Below, in pieces: positions 12,864 through 24,238 of a stretch of DNA of 64,000 bases. Position 1 is the first letter of the stretch. Every line of letters starts with the position of its first letter. Where the stretch lies: assembly GCA_002189035.1 (NCBI GenBank), contig CM007989.1:1984001-2048000 (forward strand), in the 5' to 3' direction. The DNA comes from Utricularia gibba (Eukaryota > Streptophyta > Magnoliopsida > Lamiales > Lentibulariaceae). Made by a program: the position numbers and the translations under genes. The notes below the pieces were generated by a model, which was not told where the DNA came from, made no database searches, and saw only the letters and a list, made by a program, of their open reading frames with translations.

Positions 12864-15112
12864 ATGCAGGGCGCCGCCATCGCATTCTCGCCTTCTCTTT
12901 CACTAGCCCCGACTCGTCGGAGCCTCTTCGTTACTTCCCGCCACTCTCATTCAGGACACCCGCGGTTTGCCAACAATGGCGCTGCCGAATTTTCGCTGTC
13001 TCCGAAGAAGTCCAGTTGTTCGTTGGAGCCGGTTGGGTGGACTGTGAGGCCGATTCCGGAATTCGTTCGGTCCCGATCAGATGGGGCCGTGGCTCGGGCA
13101 GGAGCTGAGACGTCGAGCACGGCGGAGAGCCCTAAGTCTAAGAGTTTGGTGGATACACTGGTTCTTGGAGCGCTTTTCGGTGCTTGGTACCTCTTTAATA
13201 TCTACTTCAATATCTACAACAAGCAGGTGGTCATTCCTTTCTGATGCTTTTTTGGGAATGGCAGTTGGGTTTCTTTTTGTGTTGTTTTTTTTATGTGAAT
13301 ATTCTCTGGTTGTGATACCTGTCTTTTTGATAGGTAGCTTACCTTTTTCTCTAATTATATTAAGATATGCACCACGATCGCCTTCTGGTTTTTACTGATT
13401 TGGGGAGACAATTCCGGTCGTTCTATTGCTGAAAACTATGAATCTGCAATCAGAAAGTGAATTAGTTTTTAGATTATTTTCTTGGGTCGACAATGGTTTT
13501 TGTTTTCATGACAGGTTCTTAAGGTTTTTCACTACCCACTGACGGTCACAAGTGGACAATTTGCCGTTGGCTCCACTCTGGTTTTATTCATGTGGACATT
13601 CAAACTGTACAAAAGGCCTAAAATATCTGGTTCCCAGGTACTTGTATCCATCCTAGAACAAATCCTGTCTGAAATCAGCTAAAATACTCATTATATTTTA
13701 AAAAATACCGCGATCACTATGGCAGCTTGTTGCTATTCTGCCGTTGGCGGTGGTGCATACCTTAGGCAACCTCTTCACCAACATGAGTCTCGGAAAAGTT
13801 TCTGTTTCATTCACTCACACAATCAAAGCCATGGAACCTTTCTTCTCAGTGGTTCTTTCGGCCTTATTCCTTGGGGAGGTATGATTTATTCCTAGTATTT
13901 ATGGTTTCATTCTTGATGGCCATCTTACTTCATTTTTTGGAATGCTGTTTTAAACGTCAATTCTTTTCCGAACTCATTGGTGTGCAGTTGCCTACCTTAT
14001 TGGTTGTTTCTTCGCTCCTTCCAATTGTTGGTGGCGTAGCCTTGGCCTCAATGACCGAGACATCTTTTAATTGGTAAAGATGCGTATTTTAAATCTTCCG
14101 ATAAGAGGCACATGTTCAAGATTTTCTCAGAAATCTTAGCATCTGTACATTGACAGGCCTGGTTTTTGGAGCGCTATGGCATCAAATTTGGCAAACCAGT
14201 CACGCAATGTCTTCAGCAAAAAGTTCATGGTTAAGAAAGAGGTGCACTAAATATTTGCTAACAAGCTTCTTGTTGTGAATTTCATTCACTTCACACTTTA
14301 TTAAAGCGGAAGGAGACTTCAGTGGAGAATGGATCTCAACTTCACTTCCCTCTGTTTCAGGACTCGTTGGACAACATCACTCTCTTCTCAATAATTACAA
14401 TAATGTCATTCATCTTGATGATTCCCGTCACCTTAGCCACGGAAGGGATCAAGTTCACACCTTCATATCTTCAGGCAGCTGTAAGTTCATTCCAAAAAAC
14501 CAGGCCAATTGATTGAAAAGTTATTCAGGCTCTTTATCTTAATCCTGTGGATTTTCAGGGTCTCAATATCAACGACCTGTTCACCAAGTCTCTCCTAGCA
14601 GCCCTCTGCTTTCATGCATACCAGCAGGTTCTTGACAAACAATTCATCTTCCCCATACTGCTACTACTAACATGCTTTGCGGAATTTGACAATCAAGTTT
14701 TTTTCCATTTGCTCGTAGTTCCTCACCTAAATAGCGTCCTCATGATGATACACACATATATCCTGGGTTCTGAGAATCCAGCTAGATTCTCGTATTCTCT
14801 TATGCACCAACTTCCATGATTTTTCCTGGCCAGGTCTCTTACATGATCCTGCAGCGAGTATCTCCAGTCACCCATTCTGTTGGCAACTGTGTTAAGCGGG
14901 TGGTAGTGATCGTGACATCAGTTCTATTCTTCCGCACCCCCGTCTCCCTCATCAACTCCATAGGTAACAACAACCCACCAAACACTCTGTTCCATCCCTG
15001 CAGCTTGAAATGCATGCTGTCCTGTCCTGTGGCAGGCACCGGAGTAGCCTTGGCCGGAGTATTCTTATACTCCAGAGTGAAGCGAGTCAAGGCGAAGCCA
15101 AAGACAGCTTAG
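12864..15112 (+). CDS. PPT: plastid phosphoenolpyruvate/phosphate translocator
   Basis: Inner-envelope antiporter that exchanges phosphoenolpyruvate for phosphate and feeds the plastid shikimate pathway. Nine exons: 12864-13226, 13515-13637, 13726-13878, 13988-14073, 14157-14241, 14361-14480, 14559-14627, 14834-14963, 15036-15112, giving 401 residues. The first roughly 90 residues are serine- and arginine-rich like a chloroplast transit peptide. The mature part has the PPT hallmarks [69 protein letters not shown] and the C-terminus [13 protein letters not shown]. The many hydrophobic segments fit the drug/metabolite transporter fold. No lesion is seen. Whether it is PPT1 or PPT2 cannot be settled by eye. 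Confidence 0.95.
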
Positions 15113-15830
15113 AGAGCAGTTTGAAGTTCAACGGTGAATGCCAGCGCTCGCTCTTTCTTTCGAGTCGAAGGTTTGGTTCAACGCATGTCAAATATTTCTC
15201 AACTCAATGTTCTGCATTTCAGGAGTATAAAGAAATATTGCCATTTCCTTTCATATTTATAATAATTTACCAGTTATTAAAATACAATAAATTATTAACG
15301 CTTTTAGGTTCTCTTTTAATGCTTGATACGCATTATATTATATTAACTCGGGTTAATTAATACAGTTAAAAAGACCAAATTGCCCCTTTGACCTAAATCA
15401 TGTCGACAATTTTTTAATTTCTACTTATTTTGGGGTTCTTATTTTGCCGCCACGTGGTGGGGGCATAACCTAACCTATAAATAAAACTGAAACCGCCTCA
15501 AGGGGATTTTTAACTGCTATGCGTGCGTGGTCGGTTATTTCTTCTTGTTCTTCTTCTTCAAGAAAACTTGGCATCCAAGTTGTTGCTCCTTCGTCGGCTG
15601 AATTTTGATTCATGTGTGTATTTATAGCAGTTGCTTTCCCGCTTTTCCTTCTTTCTGTTGTTTTCGATTTCATTGGAGGTTCAAGGTGGGTTGTGAGATT
15701 CTCTGTCTATCTAATTGATTCGTGTTTATTGTTTTCGTTTTCCTTGCATGCAATCAGCCATTTTGTCTTCTTTTCCATCGGGGCAGGAATAAGAGGTAAA
15801 AAGCTTTCAGTATTTGAGGATTCGGGAACG
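15113..15830. other. PPT 3' region, spacer and SRO 5' leader
   Basis: The PPT 3' UTR is followed by AT-rich sequence up to about 15420. The likely SRO promoter and 5' leader follow. A leader intron probably runs from the donor after ggttcaag (about 15686) to the acceptor ggggcag at about 15786. The frame is open upstream from an ATG at 15612, but it encodes hydrophobic low-complexity sequence not expected in SRO proteins. Confidence 0.55.
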
Positions 15831-16954
15831 ATGGACGCAGGGGAGCATGCCGCTGTCATGTTCGATGAAATTCCGGGATGCGATGAAGTTTCCGACTGTG
15901 AAAGTAGTACTACAACTAATATCATGGATGAGGATCAAATAGAGGAGGGAGTGGCTCATCATTTTCCTGGGACAGGGTTTGAGAGAGTCGATTCTGGCGA
16001 ACCAGCATACAAGATGATTGAGGAAAAATTGGTGTCCCGGTTGAGTTCATTGGGGTATGAGGCTCAAGTTGAGGGCATGTATAGGAATACCTTCACCACC
16101 GCGATGTCCCGCGCGAGGTTTCAATCGTTTCGTATATTTAGTACAGCAGTATGCAGAGAGAAAGGCAGGGGAAACCAGGCATCTTCGTATGATTTTGCAT
16201 GGTTTGGTGGTTCCATTTCCCTGATTCGTGAGGTTCTTCATCATGGTTTCACTTGTCCACCCCAAAACGGGGTTCTTGGCCACGGAATCCATTTTTCTTC
16301 CACTGAGAAACCTCTTAACAGGTACTATGTATCGCATGTCACTCAACTCTGATTGTTTTTTTTTTTTAAATCTCGGTTTCCCCTGTAGAAATTGACTTTT
16401 TCTCATTCTTCTTCACCAGTTTGCTATCAGCGATACCAGAAGCAAATGGCGAGAGATGCATGCTCCTTTGTCGGGTGATTCTTGGAAACTCCGAGGTTAT
16501 CCATCCGGGTTCTACACAAAGTAAACCGAGTTCCAGAGAATTTGACTCTGGGACGGACAGTTTATCATCCCCTACTACGTATGTAGTTTGGAGCTCACGC
16601 ATGAATACTCATATCCTGCCAGAAGCCGTGGTCATTTTCAAAACCAACCCCGCAAGTGGTAAGGGTTTAACATATAGCCGATTCCCATTTCTTGCCTCTG
16701 GACTTATGCTTAATGAAGCTCTCTTTGGTTTCACAGGATGCGGGATGAGCAAACCACGAATACCTCTTACCACGTTGGTGCGAGCACTTTCCAGGCTACT
16801 ACCTTGTGATGCGATGGAGATGATTGCCGGGATTTACGCCAAGTATAAAAGACAGAAGATACCAAGAACGAAAATGATTGAGACTGTGAGGCTCATTGCT
16901 GGAGACAGGCTACTACTTGAGATCTTGAAGTCTTACATGGAAGAAGATGAGTAA
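15831..16954 (+). CDS. SRO: SRO protein (SIMILAR TO RCD ONE), short form with PARP-like and RST domains
   Basis: Plant-specific stress and development regulator related to RCD1. Three exons: 15831-16321, 16420-16658, 16737-16954, giving 315 residues, close to Arabidopsis SRO2-SRO5. There is no WWE domain, as in those short members. An acidic N-terminus is followed by a PARP catalytic-like domain at about residues 60-245, with LGHGIHFSS and YVVWSSRMNTHILPEAVV typical of SROs. The RST domain, which binds transcription factors, spans about 250-312 (RIPLTTLVRALSRLLPCDAM to LLLEILKSYM). Plant SROs generally lack the usual PARP triad, so enzymatic activity should not be assumed. The gene converges on the TPR gene to its right, with stops only 290 bases apart. 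Confidence 0.93.
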
Positions 16955-17243
16955 TCTCTTGTCCGCAGCACCAAGCTCAAGCCTTTCTTTCCAATATGAT
17001 GTGTACCTGCTACTGGATTTCGAATAATCTTAGAATACATAATATACTGAATTACACCTCTTTCATTGAGATGTTGCAAATGCAGAATCTTGAGATATGA
17101 ACAATTGAAAGCAAACAATAGAGTATTCAGAAGTATATATAAATCACACGTACAGCAAGAATCCCAACCAAAGTGTATCCCTTTGCATCTCGTCTCCTCC
17201 TTACCACAGTATAAGTTCAGCTGTACATCTACCCCCATCTGTA

Positions 17244-19449
17244 TCAGTTGGCTTGAGTGCTAACGATTTGGTTAGAAACCAGGAGGTTCTCCAGTGATCG
17301 GTTCTTCCGATTCCGAGACCGGCCTGCCTCCTTCAGCAGCTCAACCAGTCGCTTCTTCTCATCATCCACATCAGGATTTGCTGTTCCAAGTTTTTCTTCC
17401 CTCATTCCAACAATAAATTCAAGCACTCCAATGGCGTCTTCTAACCTGTGTTCAGGAGTCAGGTTTAGACAAGAATGGACATGTTTCTTCTAAGAATGGT
17501 TCTTTTGCTTTTTCAGACTTGATTTTTATGTCAATCATATGGCAAGATGACGGTTACCTTCCAACAGCATCATAGGTTGCGGCCAAATTGCTGTAAACTC
17601 CAATGGTATCAGGGTGATATGGTCCAGATTCATGCTCCAATATGGTTCTTGCCTCCTCAAACAACTCCAATGCCTCGTCGAAGGCGTACTGCTGCACACA
17701 CGCAAGCCCCATTTGGTTCAGTGTGATCCCAAAGAACGAAGATTTTTTCTCTCCGCTCTTTCGAAGTTTATCTGTTGCACTTTTAAAGGAAGTGTAGGAT
17801 TCGGAGTAGTTCCCAAACATGTAATGAATGACTCCCATTTGAGCCTCAATCCCTGCGATTGTGCTTTGCTGGCCAGGAGCATCATCGTATATTTTTAGTG
17901 CTTTCTGAAGAAGCTTCAGGGCTTGCTCGAGCTCATCCATGGCCTCATACAAGGCGGATAGATCTGTGAGTCCACTGGCAATTTCCTCCGGTGCAACTCC
18001 AGGAACTGGATGTTCATAGATTCTAAGAGCATTCTCACAGTAGGATCGTGAATCCCTGAACTTCCCAGTCTTGTTGTACAACTCTGCAAGGCGCACGAGA
18101 ACAGAAGCAACAGATGGATGATTTTCTCCCTTGGAGGCCTTGAGGGATGTAAGTGCTTTCTGATAGGCAAAAACAGCTTCATCATATCGGTTTAGTGACA
18201 AATATGTGTCTCCAATGCTACAGTCCACAGACGCAACCTCTGCCTCTTGGCCATTTGCAACCATTGCCATGCTTGCAAGCACCAACTGCTCAAGAGCTGC
18301 TTCATGATCTCCTTTTGACTCGTAGATCAGCCCCATGAGTCTCCGATCAGCAGCCTCCTCAAGAGAAGAAGGTGAACCATTGTCCCTATGAATGTCAATG
18401 GCGATTTGACAGAGTTTCTGAGCTTCATCAAACTGCATTGCTTGGACGTATGTCTCGGCCAAGTACCTACATGTTTCAGCAACTCTCATGTCGCCGTCTC
18501 CGAGGATGGCCCTTTGGACGTCTAAGCCAGCTTTGTAAGAATCTATTGACTTCTCAAGCTGGCCTAACATTGCGTAAGTATCTCCAAGCTGCATATAACC
18601 AGAGAACTTGGCAAGCGCATGATCCTGTCCTTCCTCAGCAACTGGGATTTCAATAGAGCGCTGCAAGACTGGGATTGCATCTCCGTACTGGCCGACAGCA
18701 CAGTGTATGGCAGCTATGACATGTAAACACATGACAACATCAAGATTCTTCTTAGCTCCAGAACACTTCTCAAATGAGATGGCAGCACGTTGAGCAAAGT
18801 CAAGAGCTTTTCGGGGATTATCTCTTGAAGACATCAAATCTCGGGCTTGTTTTAGCAAATAATGACCAATATCGGGGTTGCCCAGTGATGGATCATCCAC
18901 CTCATTCTTTGATTTGGAGCCCAGAAGAGGTGAATTCCTATACCTTTTCAAGGAAGCGCCGACTGGTGGTCCTTTCTTTGAACTCTTCACACCGTTTCTG
19001 TTATTTGAATATGGCTGTGGAGAGGATACAAGTTCTGTGGGTAGCTGATTAGCTGCAACATCCCCAGAAGGCTGTGGAAATGAAGAATTCCCATTCCTCA
19101 AACAGGAATCAGCATCGTCCTGAGGCTTCTCCGCCTCCCTCATCTCTCCGCCCACAAGATGTCTCAGCTCTGAATCTATCTGAGACTCCTCCCCATAAGA
19201 CCCGAAACTCGGCCTCGAAGGCGACTGATCGGAACTGTGCATCTCACACACATTCTTATAAAGCTGTTCGATCGAGGGCTCAGCAGGTCCTTCAACATTA
19301 TTATCCTTCGTTTCCCCATTCTGGGGATCTTGAGAACCCAAACTGAGGGCCGCATTTTCCACACCCGGAATCTGTTTGTCCATCGGAAGATGGACCTCTT
19401 CAATCACCTCTCCTTCTTCACGAATCTCACTCACAGCAACTCCAGGCAT
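17244..19449 (-). CDS. KLCR: kinesin light chain-related TPR protein
   Basis: Member of the plant kinesin light chain-related (KLCR/CMU) family, whose Arabidopsis members stabilise cortical microtubules and bind IQD scaffolds. Two exons: 19449-17558 and 17445-17244, 697 residues. The first quarter is acidic and disordered (MPGVAVSEIREEGEVIEEV onward). From about residue 190 there are successive tetratricopeptide repeats such as AKFSGYMQLGDTYAMLGQLE, EAVFAYQKALTSLKASKGEN and YHPDTIGVYSNLAATYDAVG. The tail is basic (KEAGRSRNRKNRSLENLL). The start at 19449 follows a probable 5' UTR intron acceptor (tttttttcag at about 19464). The frame is open further upstream but without an ATG. No lesion is visible. 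Confidence 0.93.
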
Positions 19450-20323
19450 GGTAAAGAGATTATCTGAAAAAAAAGAACGGATCCAAAACAAAGAGCCCAA
19501 ATCAAGACCCGTACTTTAGATCGCGGACAACTCCCACATTAACAAAGCCAAGAACAAGCGCAGAACCTAACTTAGAACAGACCCCCACACAGCAAACTAG
19601 CAGCAATCGAGAAGGATAATGAACAAGGGCAGCAGGAGCTCAAAATCCCACCTTCACCAAGACCCCTTTTGAGATGATGCAGGAGTGAGTGGGAAGAACA
19701 CTTGCGTTCCTTTCGACGATGGGGATGGATTTGCTTCTTAGCCTCCTGCCACAGTGAGGCGACCGACGGTGGAGGGCACAAACGTAATTTCACAGAATGG
19801 GCGAGAATCAGATAGGTGACTTCCCGAGTTCCTGAGAACAACTCCCCAACTGTCGCTTCCCTGGATTTTTCATATTCTTCATGCACCACTCAGCGAGTGC
19901 CACCTGGATCCTTCAATTCCATTTCATTATACGAAATTTTATATTTTCTTTTTAATCAGTTCAACTTATCAAATTTTAAAGTAATATGCAATGAAATATA
20001 AATTACTGAATGGAAAATCAAAATGATACTAAATTAGTTGAAATTTAAATATCTATGGGTTAAGTCCATCGTTTCGAATCGAAAAGAAGAGTTGAAAGAA
20101 CTTATCGAGCTTCTTTCAAGAAGTGCCAGCCTCGTACACAGGAACATAGATTCAGAAGACTACAAGCGAGATTCTCATCATTCTATCGGTCTCGGAACTG
20201 ATCTCAGAATACGAATGAGATCAAAAAGGCCATCATTAATGCGAGCAAATACACCTGTCCGAGAGGCATCAAGATGTCTGCATGACAAACAACAAGCGGA
20301 GGTAATGATCCTCTGCATCGTGA
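19450..20323. other. KLCR promoter and reductase 3' region
   Basis: From 19450 to about 19900 lies the 5' leader and promoter of the KLCR gene. AT-rich sequence follows to about 20060, then the 3' UTR of the adrenodoxin reductase-like gene. I see no further gene. Confidence 0.55.
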
Positions 20324-23300
20324 CTACACTACACCTGCATCAGCATCAGCATCAGCATCAGTAGCAGCAACTCGGAGTAGCTCTTCCCATGTTGCAAGCT
20401 TTTCTCTGGGCTTGTTTTTCAGGCTCCCACGCCGTCTCTCCTCGCGATCGATCCTTTCCCATGCATCAAACGTCACGGTTTGGACATTTCGACTGCCCAA
20501 CAGCCGCAGGAGCCCTTCTCTTCCTGCCTTCCGGCTCCTGCTCAGCGCCCCTTTCAGGATGTCTTCAGATATGCAACCAACCTGCAGCAAAACATCTCTC
20601 GCTTTCACCTTCTTGATTATGATCCCAAGAGGAAGGGGGTTCCTCGAGATGAACTCACCGTCTCTTCGGCACAGTACATGTTTGTGCCTATGATTCCCGT
20701 TGGGCCTCTCTTCAACCACCCGCAAACATACAAGCCCTTCTCGAACTGCACATTATCTTGCGACTTGTCGGAGATGACACGCCCTCCAATGTTGGGAACA
20801 ATGCCTAGAATGAATGGATGGTGATGCAGAGAAAATAAGCATATTAACATAAGCCCTTGTCATTCAGCTTTATTCTGAACTCAATGAACCCAACTATCCA
20901 ACTACGGGAAGAGGAGAATAGATACACTTACCACGGTCAGCGACAAAGGGTAAACCATCGATAGCAAGTGATTTGTATCCAACACTCTTCAACGCCAACC
21001 TGATGGTTGGAGGCTTATAGGTTAGGCCATGAATCAACGTGGTTTGATGCTCGTGAAACACAGCCCATAAATTAGAAGAACTTGCCCACAAGATAAGTCT
21101 TCATACTCTCCTGAGCCAGTTGCGACTTGCTTCACCACCTCATCACCTTCTCCTGTGATTGCTAAATGTAGGAAGAGAAGAGATTTTAGTACATTGACAT
21201 GACCCTGGTACAAAAATATTTACATGGACACTCCTCTTGCAAGATTATGGGAAGCCTTATAACCTTTGAGTGTAGTTATCTCAAGCCTGACTGCCTTAAG
21301 TTGCCCACTCCCATTCTCTTCCTCCAGGAACCTGTTGGGTTGGCGGAAGAAGATGAAGTGGAGTTCACGTTGACCCGGAACCAAGGGCCCCTTGATGGTT
21401 GCCTTCGTAAGCAACTCATACACCCTTCTTCTGATCCTGCTATTTTTCATCTCTAGCTTTACACAGACATAAATTAGCTAGATTCTACAGTAATGCGCTC
21501 TCTCATACAGTGAAGGATCCTCGAAGACAAACCTCATCAGCAGCAGTTGTTATTAGATCATGCTGATGGATACAGATATGCAGATCCTTCATTCCTGCAA
21601 AAGGTAAATTTGAAACATACGAAACACTTTTAATAAATTCTTCGGATTGGGATGCAATATACATACCTAAAACTTCTCGAAGTTCTTTTGCTGTGAATGC
21701 AGCTTGTACTGGTCCACGTCTTCCAACCAAATAAACCTTCCTGGGATCACGGATATTAAAAAACCAAAAGCTTAGGACAATGAGTATTGCCTTTAGAATA
21801 TCAGAAGAGTAAATGAACCTTATGGAACTCTCTTCTAATGCGGCCAGAGCATGAGATGCAACATCAGTTGTTGCTAGTTCTGCAGTTGGTCTTAAAAGAA
21901 CTCTAGCTACATCGAGGGCAACATTACCCTGAAAAGGATTGAAGGAACTTTCCGTATACCACTAAAACCTACAAATAACGATAAGAATCCTAACAAGTCT
22001 GTACATCTTGCTAGCTAAAATAATGCTAATTAGAAACCAAGGTACTTCTTTCACTTTCATTATCATCAATTGAATTCTAATAAATTTAACAAACCAGGCC
22101 AAGAACTATTGCAGTGTCGGATCTTTTCAAATCTGGATTAAGTCCTCGACAATCCGGGTGCCCATTGTACCACCAAACAAACTCTCGTGCAGCATACACA
22201 CCAGAAAATCCCTGAATCATGTGACATTCAACCACATTCAATTTTTAGATTAGAATGGTTGAGCAAAGCTACAGCTTGTCGTAGGTATACAGAGGAGCAT
22301 TGCAAGTGACGAATAGATGTAATGAACTTTAAATGACTGGGAGTCCTCAGTCAACTGAAGAAATGAGAAGAACATAAGTTGTTCTCACAAACCTCCCCAG
22401 AGATGCCAAGCGATCTATCACTTTCTGCACCATATGCAAGCACAACCTGATAAGGTCAGCACATTACTAAATAATTTGATGACGGAGGGATTGGTGGATA
22501 AAAGTAAATTCTTACTCTTACCGCATTGTACATATCACGTAACTCAGACAATGTTATGGATTTCCCAAGAGTGACATTCCCATAAAATGAGCATCGCTCA
22601 TTTTGAAGAACCCGTGAAAACTGATTAACAACTATCTGTGGTAGGATCAAAGGTAGGTATAAACAATATATGCAAATAACATCTTCAAATCCTCAACAAA
22701 TGTTGAAGCATTCCACATTCGTTTAAAGAGTAATAAATTTTTGCCATTTTTTTTCATAATATACATAGTATCCAAGTTTTATTACACAATTCGATACAAA
22801 GGTTATTAATTCACATGCCAACCAAACCAAGATCTTTGGAAAAAATTCCAATTAACGCTATTCATCAAGAACATAATACACCATATTTAATATGGTCATT
22901 CTCTCACTCATATAGTTATTAACATCAAATCTGGTGTCAAAAAATGATATCATTTGCCAAAAACGTGATAAAAGATATTCAAACGAAAAGATAAAAATAA
23001 TCAGAGCTCAACAAGTTGAATTAAGAATATGGTGTCAAATTTGCACTTCAAACTATGACTAGAATCTGGAAGAAAACTGTAATGGAGTATTAAAAGTTTA
23101 ATCGATTCCATAAATTGATAGTTTATGAGAGAAATGTATTATGTTTTGGTATTCATCCAAATACGCTACCTTAGTTTCAGGGTGATCTGGAGCAACTCCA
23201 TATCGGACTAACCCAAATGGAGTAGGCAGACGATCGAGTATATCAACTTCAGCAGTTTCATGAGCCTTTAAAATCTAGAAAAAAAAAAAGACACGGCCTC

Positions 23301-23512
23301 GTGAAAAATAAAAACCAATCTTGGTTGAAGAATAAATAACGGGTTGAAGAATAAATAACGATAACCAGACCCCGATGATTCCCTCTAACACCATTTACCT
23401 TCTCAGCAGCGTAAACTCCGGCAGGTCCACTGCCAACAATACAAATCCGCAAAGGAACTGAAAGAGTGGCGAAGCTTCTCGAGAACCATCTACGCTTTGC
23501 CAAACGCAACAT
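20324..23512 (-). CDS. MFDR: mitochondrial NADPH:adrenodoxin (ferredoxin) oxidoreductase
   Basis: Flavoenzyme that passes electrons from NADPH to mitochondrial ferredoxin, for Fe-S cluster and biotin synthesis. Thirteen exons in transcript order: 23512-23399, 23274-23170, 22635-22522, 22446-22393, 22211-22095, 21928-21819, 21740-21667, 21594-21533, 21450-21264, 21161-21086, 20999-20932, 20804-20659, 20581-20324, giving 494 residues. The N-terminus [19 protein letters not shown] fits a mitochondrial presequence. GSGPAG at residues 27-32 is the FAD dinucleotide site, [11 protein letters not shown] near 167 the NADPH site, and [17 protein letters not shown] the conserved C-terminal FAD contact. 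The intron after YEDLSCG appears to use a GC donor (gcaagt). The last residues, [13 protein letters not shown], come from a hexanucleotide repeat. No other upstream in-frame ATG exists. Confidence 0.94.
20338..20361. repeat. coding hexanucleotide repeat (four CATCAG units)
   Basis: Four tandem CATCAG copies lie inside the last exon of the reductase gene. On the gene's strand they encode alternating Asp-Ala and form an acidic tail after the conserved domain. Slippage of the repeat would add or remove whole residue pairs without changing frame. Confidence 0.85.
23321..23359. repeat. 19-base tandem duplication in an intron
   Basis: The unit ggttgaagaataaataacg occurs twice in direct succession inside intron 1 of the reductase gene. 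It has no visible coding or splice effect. Confidence 0.85.
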
Positions 23513-24238
23513 GTCAGTCCCGAATTTCGGACGTATCGGCCGCGTTCCTACTGTCGTCGAGAGTTGCAAGAACGGGGTTCCAGCATATCCCAATTGGGCC
23601 TCCGTTTTTCGTTGAGTAGGCTTTTTGTAATGAGCCGGGCTGATTTCGGTTGGGTCCAAGAGATAAAACCATTAATAATTCAGTTATCAATAAAAGGATA
23701 AAAAATTTTAATAAAAATAAAAACTTTCTAATTTAAAAAATATTTTATTAAGGTAAATAATTTTTTAAAAAATTATTAACTGGTAACCACTGTAGATTTT
23801 ACTCTTCATTTTTACATAATTTTAATTTACTATAAGAAAAAAAAAATGTTTGAATTTGGTTTATTTAAGAAAAAGTTAATTTTATTAAATTATATTTAAA
23901 TATTTTTTAAAAAAATTGAAAATAAATTGGATAGAATGGACATCTGATCGGTCATCATGCAAGAAGTTGTCCCGTGCCAACTACCAAGATATGAATGTAG
24001 TAGTAACAAGTGTTTTAACCCGGAACCGGTAACCACCGGAACATCAAGTCCGGCAGCCGGCCGGCCGGCCGGCTCTTCAGAATGAACTTCGGTAAAGCAA
24101 TGGCTTGAGGAAGCAGAACACGGTGACAACTAACAAAACGTTGATTCAATGCTGAAACAAAAGATACAAATCCTCTCCATCTCCGAGTTTCAGATACAGC
24201 TAAGGGGCAAAGGAGATGATGATGACTCATTCACCTTT
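23513..24238. other. spacer between MFDR promoter and EF-Tu 3' end
   Basis: Sequence from about 23660 to 23930 is very AT-rich. A short GC-rich palindromic run (GCCGGCCGGCCGGCCGGC) sits at about 24055-24073, in the likely EF-Tu 3' region. No credible gene is present. Confidence 0.55.

Noticed and set aside
15612-15830. Upstream in-frame extension of the SRO protein
   Set aside because: Encodes hydrophobic low-complexity residues absent from SRO proteins and contains a plausible leader intron ending in ggggcag.
24055-24073. GC-rich palindromic run GCCGGCC as a terminator or CpG element
   Set aside because: Plant nuclear genes do not use hairpin terminators and the run is short; treated as simple sequence.
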